From: Gorsachius magnificus
Lineage: Eukaryota; Chordata; Aves; Pelecaniformes; Ardeidae
Assembly (NCBI GenBank): GCA_034008185.1
Contig: CM067086.1
Location: 65,156,985-65,220,984 of the forward strand
Reading direction: 5' to 3'
DNA: 64,000 nucleotides
Shown here: in pieces, positions 11,835-23,262 of the stretch
How the letters are laid out: the number at the start of each line of letters is the position of its first letter
Numbering within the stretch: position 1 is the first letter of the stretch
Notes under the pieces: model-generated
The model's database searches: none
Told to the model about the DNA's origin: nothing
Seen by the model: only the letters and a program-made list of their open reading frames with translations
Position numbers and translations under genes: made by a program

Positions 11835-14800
11835 ACAGCCTTGTACAAGCAAGAGGTATTTCTGTGACTCTGCCTTCCATGTTGTGGTTTTGCTGAGTGG
11901 AAGGAGCCAATGGTTTCCATATCAGATGATGGCTCTTAGCTCTTCTGTGTAGTAGGATGTTATTTCCGAAACTGAGATTGTATTTTGCGGCAAACCATTA
12001 GCTCTTGGGTCCGTTTGGTTTGAGGCTTTCCTATTTTGAAGATTATGTCCCCTGAGAGGAGAAGAGTTTGGAGGCAAGATGAGGTTAGAGAAATTGCGTT
12101 CCTCTCTGAGCTTTATTTGTAAGGAAGCCTGTAATGATTGTGTATCATCAAACCCGTTGCCCTCATTTGGCTGGCATTTGAACTGAACCCATTTCCGTAC
12201 CACAAAGGCACATCCAAGAGTGCAGGTCAGTATGTCCTGTGGGGGAGAAATGGAATAGAATAGCTGTGTATAAATACTCTTTTCCTTGTCTCTCTCCCTC
12301 CTTCACACCAATATTTCTGTGTTCATACGGCTAATTTGGGGTATCCATTTCTTCTGTTGGCTATACCTAACCAGAGCAAGCCTACTTGCTAAAGAACAAC
12401 AAAAGAAACTACATTATGGGAAGGTTACCGATTGCTTTTGCTTTCACTTGGAAAATATAATTACTACAAAGGATGATTTTACTAAACGCAGAAGTTACCA
12501 CTGGGATCTGTGAGGATGTGGTGCCTCTGAACAAATGCTTCCATCTCCCCAGGAGCAGACATTAATAAGGAAAGGGACTGATCTTTAACAAAGTCTGGTA
12601 CTCAAAGTAATATGCCACACACATCGTAATTTAGGACCTGATCCACAGGAGTGTGGTATTTGGAGAAGCGGTTGGGTGCCTCGTGAATTTACAAACACAA
12701 TTAAACAGATTAGGTTAGGTTGGGAACTCGCTGGAAATATTTGTTGGTTCCTTTTGGCATTTGTCTGCAACTTTGGTCTCCGAGAAACCTGCCTGAATGT
12801 GTCTTAATTCTGCATGGTGCTTGAAAGAATTTATTAAGATGAGTTAATTAAGTAGGTTCTTAACTATGCTTTTTTTTTTTTTAATCCCAGTGTACTGCTG
12901 TGTATGGGCACACTACATTTATCCTTTTTACCTACTAACACCTCATACACAACAAGAAAAGTCATTATTAATACATTCATAACGCACACAAATACGCAAA
13001 ACCTGCATAGAAGCACATGCAGCACAGTACATATGCACATAAAGCAGCAAGTGGTATTCCTCCATCTAGATCTGACTCATTTTAAATTCGGATAGAGGAA
13101 AAAAAGCATCACTGGAAAGATAACTTATCATGCTACTGAAGATCGCTTTCCCTTTTCTTTTTCTTTTTCCCCCCACAGTGCTGAATGTGTGCACACATGA
13201 GCTGTAAAAATCAAACCTAAGCAAAATATTGATCTCTTAACACGAGAATAAGTACTGTGCAGTTCTTTAGGGTCCTACAGATTTGTATTAAGGGTTTCCA
13301 TGTACATTCACTTGTCTCACTTGCAAGGTGATTGGAGGTGGAAAGATCTTTTTTTTTATTTTATTCACTGGATCTCCAGAGGCTTCAGAGACATCCCAGG
13401 GCGATTAGGTGAGATGTAGCTGTGTACATACAGGCAGATGAAACACATCACTGGAATCTAATGCTGGCTGTATACCTAACTTATTTTTGTAATCTTGTCA
13501 TTCCTCCCATCCTCTGTTTATCCTGAATGTCGTAACTTGAAATTAAGGTTCACCTCTGAAACTATATGAAATATAACATGACATGATGCCAATTCTAACT
13601 GGGCTTTCTTGGTGTTGCTGAAATGCAAATAATATATTTATGTTCCTTTTTAAGGACGTGTAGCAAATATTTTGCAGAAATTAGAACAACATCAGAATGT
13701 TTCCTGGAAGTGAATGCCTCATACCCGGGATGTGTATGAACTGCTAAAAGTGCAAAACCAAAAGTAAAGCAGGAACACTCACCCCACCAAAAGTGACCAC
13801 TTTCCAGGAGACCCAAATCAACAGCCACTTCTCTTTGTCTGACCCTTTCACTCATAATATGTTGGCAGTGCCCTGATGATGTGACATTATGGCTCTGCCT
13901 CCTCATCCTGTTGTTGGGATGCTCATGTGTGGGGCCAGTATGGGAACTTGCTTATCCTTCTTGCTGGTATCGACTTCATCCCATCATCAGAAGGTCAACG
14001 GGTAAAAGAGTTGGTTGGCTCTCAGCCGTATTGAAATTATTGTGGTCCTGTAGAACAGTGCAGCTGCGTTGACTTGCACCTGCTGAGACTCTGTGCTCCA
14101 GAATCTTTATGGAACGCTTACTGGGAATATGTTAATAGCAGATGATTAGGTCTTGCAGAAGGAAAGGGTCTGTAACACTAATATACCAGCTCATGGTTGT
14201 GCTTCCAAGGAAATAAATGATAAATCTTTCTGATAACTGGGATTTGGGAGTGGGGGGTGTCAGTGATGATAACTGAAAATTGGAAAAAATGTTTTTGGTC
14301 ATATCATTTAAAAAAAAAATTTCAATATTACAACAAGTAGGAAAAAAGATCTCTTTAAGTAGAATTAAAGGTCTTTGAGCCCTAGCCAACATATCTCATT
14401 ATGGTTCGAAGGATTTCAAAACCTTTTTTTTAACTCTTACAATTCAATTTTCCAGGGTAAAATGGAAGTATATTTTGAAACAGAAACATTGGTTTCAAAC
14501 TGAGGGAGCAAAATATGTAGTTTGGAAAGTATTTGTCATCAAAACAATTACTGATAGTTGCATTAAGTTACTACACAGGTTGGTTGACCACAGTTTGTCT
14601 TTCATGAAAGATGTGTTGTGCACATTCCTTGTCCAGACTTCTCTTCAAAGGCCTTTGCCTCTCCTCCAGAGAGAAATCTGTGGCCACAAACCTTGCAACC
14701 TCCCCCTCCCTAAGGACACCCAACTGTCCTTGGTCTATCTCATGTCTGGCGTCCTGGCTTACCATTTCCAAGACCTACTTTCACCTGCCTGTACCGTGGC

Positions 14801-15654
14801 ATTTTTATGGATCAGTGATTTCATAGGTTGAAGGCAAATGAGGAGAAAAGTGCAATAAAGCGTAACCATGGGGATCGCACTGATGACTGCTCTCCCACCT
14901 AGTTGGACGCAAGCTAGATCCAGTTTGGAAGCTGTGTAGACACACTAGCACAGGGCTGTGTCCAAGTTAATAAACCCTAACAAGCTAATATGGCTCCATG
15001 TCTTCTAGACCAAACCTGGCTTACACTGTCTAGCTTGGATCCATCTATGCCAGCCTATATAAACATGTAATATAACTTTATTTTTCTTGAATCTGCCTTC
15101 AAAAATTCCTCATGTTTCCTGGCCCTGCTGTTGGGAGCTTTCCTGGTGGGTTCTACTACAACAGGCAATCTGTTGTGTGCAGGCGTACAGTTGGTGCCTC
15201 TTTCTTGGATGAGAGTAAGCAAAAAAACCCCGGTGGTTGCACAACAGCTCATCTCTGACGTTGGTGAGCATTGCAAATGCGCTCGCAGGCTGGAGCCCGG
15301 GGTGCAGAACGTCACTACCCGGTTGAAAGAATTGGCAGGTGTAGGAGTGATATGGAGGTGTGGTTGAAATTTAATTTCCTCCAGAACTGTTCTCCACAAG
15401 CTGTGCAAACTTTCTTTAGCTAAATAAATACACTTAAAGACAAAGATTTCCCATTTTCCTAGAAATACTCATGGTAACAACTGCCTGTGCTTTCTCTCCT
15501 GGAGCCTTAACAAACAGTCTGCACATTTGCATTTTCTCTAATAGTCTCAGCAGTAAACTTCCTTCCAAAAAGAGGAGAAAAAAGGAAATCTTGTGTTCCC
15601 TGAATGCAGAAAGAAATTACACATTCTGTCTCTGTCTCTTATACATACAGATAC

Positions 15655-15710
15655 ACAATTTAGTACTTTACATCTTCAAAGCACTTGCTCAAATAAGGAC
15701 TAAATTGTGT
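15655..15710 (-). repeat. Possible MIR 3'-tail fragment
   Basis: The stretch around 'tacatcttcaaagcacttgc' resembles the complement of the amniote MIR-type 3' region that precedes 'cctcacaaca...'. It is short and diverged. It lies just upstream of a clearer MIR at 15,838 and could belong to it or to another copy. Confidence 0.35.
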
Positions 15711-15837
15711 TTGTAAACTCTCGCTTTGGGAGACAAGTTCAAATGGGGCTTAAGTCCCAAATGAAATGTTGATGGTCTCAGTCAAGCTCCTAGTGGACAT
15801 TTGCCACAAAAGCACAGCATCGTTTGCTTGTATTGAT

Positions 15838-16167
15838 AACAATTAGTATTATTACTCTGCATAGCCCCGATCAAAGACATATTGTACGATGCACTAGGCG
15901 TACACAGAAGAAAAGGCTGGCCCTGCCTCAAAATGTGAACGGGGGAAAAAAAAATAAAAATTAGGAGAGATGATCTGTTCTTCTTTCTGTTTTGCAGAGG
16001 AGGAACCGGGGGCTGCAGTCCACAAATACAGTTAAACCAACGCTTGCTACTGTCCTGGTTTATTACCTATTTTGCTAAATGCAAGGTAAAATTACAAAGT
16101 GGTGTGACCATGGTCACAGGGGGAGTCTATGTCAAAGCCAGGAGCAGACCCTGGCTCTCACGAGCCC
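15838..16167 (-). repeat. Amniote MIR SINE, nearly full length, antisense
   Basis: Several colinear blocks of an antisense amniote MIR are visible. The 3' tail 'attagtattattactctgc' (15,842-15,861) comes first, then the 'gatgcactaggcgtacacag' part (15,888-15,907) and 'ggctggccctgcctc'. The core edge 'ttttgcagaggaggaacc' (15,990-16,007) is next, followed by 'ggtgtgaccatggtcacagg' (16,101-16,120), 'gtcaaagccaggagcagacc' (16,131-16,150) and 'ctggctctca'. The middle is padded by unrelated or highly diverged sequence, including an A-rich patch at 15,945-15,960. The family is ancient, so retention of both ends is notable. Confidence 0.65.
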
Positions 16168-17014
16168 ATAGAAATCGTGTTAACTGGAAGGTTACCCTTC
16201 TTCTCCAAATGGAGTTTAATGAACATAACACACTTCAATAGGTGTATTCATAAGAAGTTACCCATTATGGATGTAATGCATGAGTTTTTCTCTCTTGGAA
16301 ATAGGTTACTCTTACTGGCCATTTCCTGGTCAGGTTTTGATGAGTCCTTTTCAGGCACAGTTCCCATTGAAATAGGTTTGCCTGAATGAGGACTTAAGGA
16401 ACAACTGAATAAAGACCTCTATAATTGCTCTATAATGATTAAATGGTTCCCATGAGCAAGGCAGTTCAGAAAGACGTGCTTTCACTTAGCAACATTAGCG
16501 CTGCCAAAATGAAATAGCCACATCTACTGCAGGCAGAACTTAATTCATTATCGTTGCTGCTGTTACTGTGACAGACTAGGGACAGGGCAGGATCAGGCCA
16601 GGAGGGTGGCAGACCCTGTACGAGCACACCGTACATGGCAGTCTAAGTCCACTCAGTCTCGGGGCTCTTGGTCTGCTCCCCTGTGTGCTGATGATGTGCC
16701 CATTTGGAACAGTTTCTTTACTTTGCCTTATTTTTGCCCTATTTCTTCTGCTTTTCAGATTGTATTTGCGTGCTGGTGTTAGTGATGCAGTTTAAAGGTA
16801 ATGTTTCTTCAAAAGGATCGGGCTGGAGAGAAGACAGATATATAAACTTTATTTTGAGGTGAGATGCAAACTGTTCCTGCAGGAGTGATCAGTTCTTCAG
16901 GTTCCATAAGGTTACCATAAAAAAGTGGTTTATTTCCTTATTCTCTCAGGGTTTTTTCCTTTTTTTTTTTTTTTAAATCTACATACTGTGACTTAAGAGA
17001 AAGGACAAGAATTG
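16168..17014. other. Non-coding stretch
   Basis: No feature is recognised apart from a T15 tract (16,960-16,974) just before the next CR1. Frames are short and unremarkable. Confidence 0.6.
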
Positions 17015-17320
17015 TGAGGTGGGTGTTGGTCTCTTTTCCCAGGTAATGGGTGATAGGACAAGGGGAAATGGCCTCAAGTTGTGCCAGGGGAGGTTTAGGT
17101 CGGACATTAGAAAAAATTTTTTTCCCTGGAAGGATTGTCAAGCACTGGAAGGGGCTGCCCAGGGAAGGGGTCAAGTCCCCATCTCTCGATGTATTTAAAA
17201 GCCGGGCAGATGAGGTGCCTAGGGACAGGGTTCAGTGGTGGGATGGCAGGGTTAGGGGAATGGTTTGGCTTGATGATTTTAAAGGGCTTTTCCAACCTAA
17301 ATGATTTTATGATTCAATGA
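17015..17320 (+). mobile_element. CR1 LINE, 3' end
   Basis: Plus-strand CR1 of about 305 bp. It reads GAGGTGGGTGTTGGTCTC at its left edge, then the ORF2 end, then the 3' UTR with 'ttttccaacctaaatgattt' and a degenerate 8-bp tail (ATTTTATG/ATTCAATGA). Encoded CR1 motifs include [12 protein letters not shown] in a shifted frame and [15 protein letters not shown]. The DNA version GTGCCAGGGGAGGTTTAGGT is typical. It is 5'-truncated, so it cannot move on its own. Confidence 0.95.
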
Positions 17321-20300
17321 GCTCTTTAATAATGAAAAGGGAGGAGGAAGAGAGCCTCAGTGGTTGATTGAAAACCTACCTGAGAAAGTTTCACCTTTTG
17401 GACCTGTGGATGCTGGATCTGACCTTAGAATGCTATGGAATGGTAGAAGGCAGCAGGAGATGGTGGGTGATGGACTGTTACAAAGCAGAAAGTAGAGGCC
17501 ACGGGAACAGAGTGACCTTCTCAGGGTTGCCGAGAGCATCCTCTCATCGTGCGTGCATCTTCCCCAAGACTTTTGATGCTGTTTATTGGGAGGCTGGAGG
17601 TTTCCTCAAGCTGGTTTTGAAATGCTCAGCCCACCTCTGGGCACAGAAGCCACAGGTCAATATCACCCAGTGAACACTTGCACCCAGATGTAGAAATGGT
17701 AATGCTCAAAGTCAAGCCATCTTTGGAGATTTCCCTTGAAACTGTGGCTGTCAATCAATGGAGTTGAATCTCTTGAAAATGAGGAGCTCATAAAAATAAA
17801 CTATGCATTGTCAGCTGTAAAGAGAGAAGAGCATTTTGTTCCTCAGGGCCATATTCTAATCTCAGATGCACAGTGTGCATTACCATATAGCTTAAAAAAG
17901 CAGATATTTCTAAGATGATATGTGGAGTTGTGTGCAAACCTCTCAAAGAAACCAATATCCTTCAGGAGCTTTTCATGCACTCAAACATACCCAGAAATTG
18001 CATGGGCGTCTGATAGAACATCTTTGGTTAAGGGGTAAAAGAGAGGATGGGAAAGCCAAAGAGAAGTGTAGGCAAAGAAACAGAATACTCCAGAATTGGA
18101 GCTGGAAGCTTGTGAGCAGCCTTTCAATTCTGAGAGGGACCTATATCGAGACATCATTGGACCACAAGACTCGAGAGTGTATTGAGTCTTACAGTACTGG
18201 GACAGTAAGGGCAGCGAATACATTTTAAGAGGCTGTGGGGTTTATTTGGTTTGGGCTGCTTTTTTTGTTGTTATTGGTAGTCTTAGCTTGCAACATGAAC
18301 AGACTGTTGGGCCATTCAAGCCAGAACTAATTGGTGCCAACAACTAACTCGTGTCTGACCTCAGCCTAGCTGCTGGGAAACAGCTGCCAGCATTGCAAAA
18401 CTATCCTGACAGCAGGCGGTGGTGAGTAATGGCAGAAAGATGGGGCCAGAAGGAACCTCAGGAGACCACCTAATCAATGAACAGGTGTCTCTTCTGTCCC
18501 TGCAGGATGAATGTCAAAGTCTTTGCATGGAAAGAGTCCCAACAGACACACCCAGTCCTTTGGGAGCTCAGGGGTGGGGGTTTCAAGAGTGGTAGGTGGC
18601 AATGACTTCCCCATGGTGCCAGGCTGCAAGATGGGGCTGGGCTAGGCAGGGTTGGGATGCAGTGATGCTTGGCAGCGTGGTCAGCAGTCCTTGCTAACTT
18701 TTCTCCAGAAACCACCGAGTGGGACTGCCAAGCAGCCCTCGTGCTGGCACGGGTCTGGCTGGCAGCCCTGGGATGCTGTCTTCCAGGGGAGCTGCACTCG
18801 AACTGGGTGAGAGCCAAATGGCCGCCCCTGGAAACTGGAACATCTACTGCTAAAAGCTAGGCTTGCAAGAATTAGTAAGCATCCAGCTTAACCGAGGATG
18901 CTTGTGATCATATGGTAGTGTTTCTTCTCTAGGCAAACATTTGCAAAACATTGCAGGAAACTATATGAAGAGTGTGAGATATCTCACTCAACGGGATGGA
19001 TAAAGCTTAAGCCAAGGTGCAGCGCCCTAATTTCTGCGTGCCTGGGTGATCAGATGTGGTTTTGTGCACCTGAGAGCTGCTTGCCTAAGTTTTGCCCTGT
19101 ATCTTGGGTTACAGCGTTGATGTCTGAGATGGGAATGACCCGGTGAGTGATTTGCAGGTAAGCACCTGATTTGAAAGGGTGCAGAGACCTTGTGCAGTAG
19201 CAGAATGCTCTCCCTGTTGTATGTTAGCCCATATCAGTTTTCCATATGTGTTGGATTTTGGGAATCACCCTTGGGTGCAGCAGGAACCTAATGCAGATAC
19301 AGCACAGTGATGATGGCTCAAGATTTGTAGCTGAAAGGCTGTTTGCATTTCTTGGGTAACCAGAGTGGGGAAAAATCCTCCATTCCACGTTTCATAGGAG
19401 CTATAACAGAGCTCCATCATCCTGATGGTGTGTTGAAGAGGTTGAGATTTTAGGGTATTTCCTTTGCACGTTTTCCTTATCCCCAGCATCAGTTCCCATG
19501 ACCATGTGTTGGGCCTTAGCCAGCTTCTTTCTCTTTCATCTAGGAGCTTTTCTTTTATGGGCATTGGGACAGCTGGGGGAGAGAAGACAATTCTGGCTGT
19601 GATAGGGAAGTGTCACAGTTTGGCAGGCACCAAAGTCAAATAACATCTCTGAGCCTCGCTCCTGGAGCTCTCACACAACCTGGTAGTAAAAAGAAGACAC
19701 AAGTTCGCCTTGTGCATCCTCGAAGAGACAGAACAGATGCTAGTTATGACCCTCCGGGATCCGTCTGAGAGAAAGAAGCAAAGCCAACTTCATGACTCCA
19801 TTTATCTCCGCCAGGCCTGTAAGATGGATTCAGTCATGCCAGTGTCAAAAATTGCTGTCAGGTCTAGGAGAAGAATATGGATATTTGTCATCTTCAGAGC
19901 TCAAAGCTCTGCCTGCCCCAGCAGCATCACTCCTGGGCCTGTGAACAACCCAGTGCAGCTTTTCTGGTCTTTGGGAAGTGGATGTGGTTGCAGATTTGTC
20001 TCCTGATTCCACTCAAACCTTTTCCCTGCCTGCAAGGTTAGCGTAATAAAATAATAATAATAATAATAAATTATAGTATAATAAACTAGCATAATTCTCA
20101 GTGAAATGGTTCTCATGGTGATGGCTTCTCAAACACTGGCTGAACTATTGCATGGCTTGAGGAAACCTCTCTAATAATCTCTTAGAGAGATATCAACCTC
20201 CATGGCCAGCAGTGACTTCTGCTGTGCTATTCTCCAGACAAAACTGGTGCAGCTTTGACCTTCAGATTCTTTCCCATACTTCCTGAAGACGTTCAGGGAA

Positions 20301-23070
20301 AATAAGGAAGAAAACCAAATGAAAGGCTAGGTTTTGATGGGGGCTAGGGTTCTGCACTTCACTAAGCATTCGAGCAGTTTTCCAAAGTCTTAACTGTGCT
20401 TTTCTATGGCTAAACAGAGCCGTGACAGTGAATTTCCAACAGTTAAACTCTGCTAGACCCTAACCCAGCAGGGTACTTAGACCAGTGTAACTTGAAGTCT
20501 ATCAAGTGCAATGCAACTGCTCACAGGCTTAGGCTTGAGTACATCTGTAGTGCCTTGCTGGAGGTGGGCTGGTGTTCAGCACAAGTCTCCAAGGCAGGGA
20601 TTGCTCAGTAAGGGGCTCAAATAACAGGAAAACGATGACCAAAAAGCTGCCTGTTCATTGCAGCCTCTCTGGAAACGCAAGAGGTGTGTTTGGGGAGCAA
20701 GGACAAAACTAAAGTGGCAGAACAATAAGCTATTTCAAGCACCTGAGAATATATTTCAAGTAAGAGAGAGAAGAAAAAAAAAAAGACAGTGAAATTTCTG
20801 AAGCAGCACTTAAGTGCATTTCTTTTCTGCTGCCAGTTGATGTATCACCTTTCTTATTGATTTTTTTTTCTTTGCACTGATATCTTCCAATCCTCCTTCA
20901 GTGAAGTAAATCTAAAATGAAAACAAGCCACACATTTGGCCAACCCTGCCTTAAAAATTACACATCAAGAACATTTCCAGTGACAAATACTTTCAAGGCA
21001 AACAAACTGAAGAGAAATTAAAAAATCTCTGTGGGGCATAAATATGTAATTACACTCACACAGGGAGCATTTTATCAGGTAAACCATCCCACTTTGTTAA
21101 TTGAAATGCTGCAGCACAAGGTTTTTTGACAAAGGGGCTGAATGTGCAGGCATATTTCTCACTGCTGCTGTTCCATTTCTCTCTCTCCTTTCCCTGTGTG
21201 CTCCAGCGATGGGGTAGGGATCACTCCTGCTTTCTTTGTTCAAATATCCTTGTTTCTACCACCTCCACTTAATTCTGGCAGGGCAAGTTTTCCTTTCACT
21301 GGAGGCACAGGTTTGTGGGCTTTTTTGTTGATTTGAAAAAGAACTCAAACCCCAGAAAATAAGGTTTTTTCTTAAATTAAATTCTCCAGAAACAATAAAA
21401 CCTTGAGAATTAAAAAAAGAAAGCAAAAGAATAAAAAGCACTGTGGGAAGTAGGTGCAGCTGTGTTTATCTAATCCCACTAAACTGATCTTACCAGGGTG
21501 AAGATGAGCTATGGGAGTCGATGGGAGCAAGGCTGAAGTTTGGGACTGAAGAGATTTGAGGTCCGGATACCGAGCCTTTGTTATAGAAGCTTTTGTCAGT
21601 ATTTTAGCGGCCCTGGGCAACACTCAGTGAAATATTTACAGCATGATCACTTCCAAGAAGCATGGCTGCTGGCAGGTTATTTAATTGTCTAAACACAAGC
21701 TGCAATGCCAGCTGTGGTTTTGCTCATCCATCTGCAATGGCTCGGCCATGCCAGTTCTCCTGCCCTGAGAAGGACGTGGGGTGCAGCCCTCCCCGGGAAG
21801 GAGGGGTGCAGGGTAGTCCTGTGCACAGACCAACTGCTAACGCTTGCTCAGCGATGGTGACCAGCTGTGACAACAACTAGGCAGTGAAGAGATGTAGTGC
21901 CCGGCCTTCCTCTAGAGCAAATAGGGATGCCAGCATCTTCTCGAGCTTCTCTTCTCCCTGCAAACAAATGGAAAATTGTATGTTGGTCTTCTCTTTCACG
22001 ACCTATTGCCTAGTTTGGTCTTTCTCTTGCATTTTCTCTGCCTCTGATATGGAGGACAGAAGGTGTTCCAGTTGCAAAGCCGTAAGACATCATCATGTGG
22101 GGAAACTCAGAAAGGCTTCAATGTTTTTCTTCATGAGCTTTATATGTTCCATATTCCCATTCTATCTTATGCCCATCGCTGTTTTTATACGTATATCCTT
22201 CTCTTTCACAGTCCTCTTTGCAATGCCCCACAAGTATAACCTTGACTCTGTTTGCAGTTCTTTTTCCAGGCTCTGCTGTTTGTTGTGAACAAAAGAAGAT
22301 TGACCTGCGCAATAGAGGGGCTGACATTTCCAGAGAAGGAAGGCTTTACCATACCATGTACCTCTCCAGGTAAGTCATGTGAAAACTACACGGAACTGTA
22401 ACTCCCTGGAAATCATTCTAAAATGGCCAAAATATGTTGGAGCAATCTCTTAGTCTGTCTCTGCTTCCTTTGTCTGGTTTTGCAGTGTGATAATAAGTGT
22501 GTCCTCTCGTCAGAGTGATGTGACCAGACAGCTAAGGCATGAGAGTCATTTAGAAACTAAACCACTGTGGTTAAAGACTAAGCAGTTGCCAGAACTCAGA
22601 AGATGTGTTCTCCCTTTCACGTAACCTTGCTGTACAACATAACCCTTCCCCATGATTTAAGTGGATCTGAGGCTAAGCCATGTCAGGAAAAGGGCTGAAG
22701 AATGAGCCAAGAGCTCTTTGTCTGACCAGACCTTTCTTCCATGTCTCAGGTAGGTCATGAGTGAGCTAAGAAACAAGTCAGCCCCACAAATCCTGTCCCC
22801 TGAATGGTTTTAACTGGGGAGTCAATGAGTGACACAGGCACATGCTGTGATTCTTTGCAAAAGAAATCAGGTTCAGGTTATTTGCACCCAATTCACACAC
22901 CAAAACAGAGTCAGGGATGCAGCTGGAGCCTTTGCCTGAACCTTAAAGCTGGAAACATCCCTAGGCCACACAGTTTATATGTGGTGCAGTGCAGTCCTAC
23001 CACGCAATAATGTTGGAAGTAGGAAGGGACTCAAGCTGAGCTCCGCCTTTGTTACTCAAGTATAATATTG
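17321..23070. other. Long non-coding stretch
   Basis: No interspersed repeat is certain here. A (AAT)n microsatellite sits at 20,050-20,069. The part at about 18,440-18,475 has a weak likeness to an old CR1 tail but is too short to call. Open frames reach at most 134 codons (21,884-22,288 plus) and none is recognised. Confidence 0.6.
20050..20069. repeat. (AAT)n microsatellite
   Basis: About six and a half AAT units in a TAA-rich context (about 20,044-20,075). The run is uninterrupted over 20 bases. Confidence 0.9.
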
Positions 23071-23262
23071 CAGGGTCTCAAAATCAGAGGGTGCTGTTGT
23101 GTAGGTACTGTACAGGTACAGAACAAAAAGATTATGCCTGCCCCAAGGAGCTGATAACCTCGGTACAGGAGGAGAGTGGAGGAGCGGGGGTGATAAAGAG
23201 GTGGAAACAAGAAGGAGGCAGCGTTAGGTGACAGTTGACATCAGTTACACTGATCCAGTGGC
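23071..23262 (-). repeat. Amniote MIR 3' part, antisense
   Basis: The segment 'gtgtaggtactgtacaggta' (23,100-23,119), then 'cagaacaaaaagattatgcc' (23,119-23,138) and 'tgccccaaggagctgataac' (23,139-23,158) matches the complement of the amniote MIR tail ('aggtgctgtacaaacacagaac... ccctgccccaaagagcttac'). Downstream, 'gatgaggaaactgaggca'-like sequence (23,190-23,230) may be the diverged core. The right edge is uncertain. Confidence 0.6.

Larger units (their letters stand above)
7849..15654. other. Long non-coding stretch
   Basis: No interspersed repeat is recognised over nearly 8 kb. It contains a strongly AT-rich part (about 9,920-10,800), a TA/TG microsatellite (11,091-11,130), a C11 run facing a G6 run (11,797-11,834) and a T13 tract (12,870-12,882). 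The longest frames (9,479-9,904 plus, 141 codons; 14,475-14,831 plus, 118 codons; 15,055-15,408 minus, 117 codons) are unrecognised and lack supporting splice or repeat context. Confidence 0.6.

Noticed and set aside
12705..12725. TTAGGTTAGGTTGGG, resembling an interstitial telomere repeat
   Set aside because: The unit is TTAGG rather than the vertebrate TTAGGG, and only two units are present.
18440..18480. Stretch resembling the tail of an old amniote CR1 (ggccagaaggaacctcagga)
   Set aside because: Too short and not continued on either side, so it could be chance.
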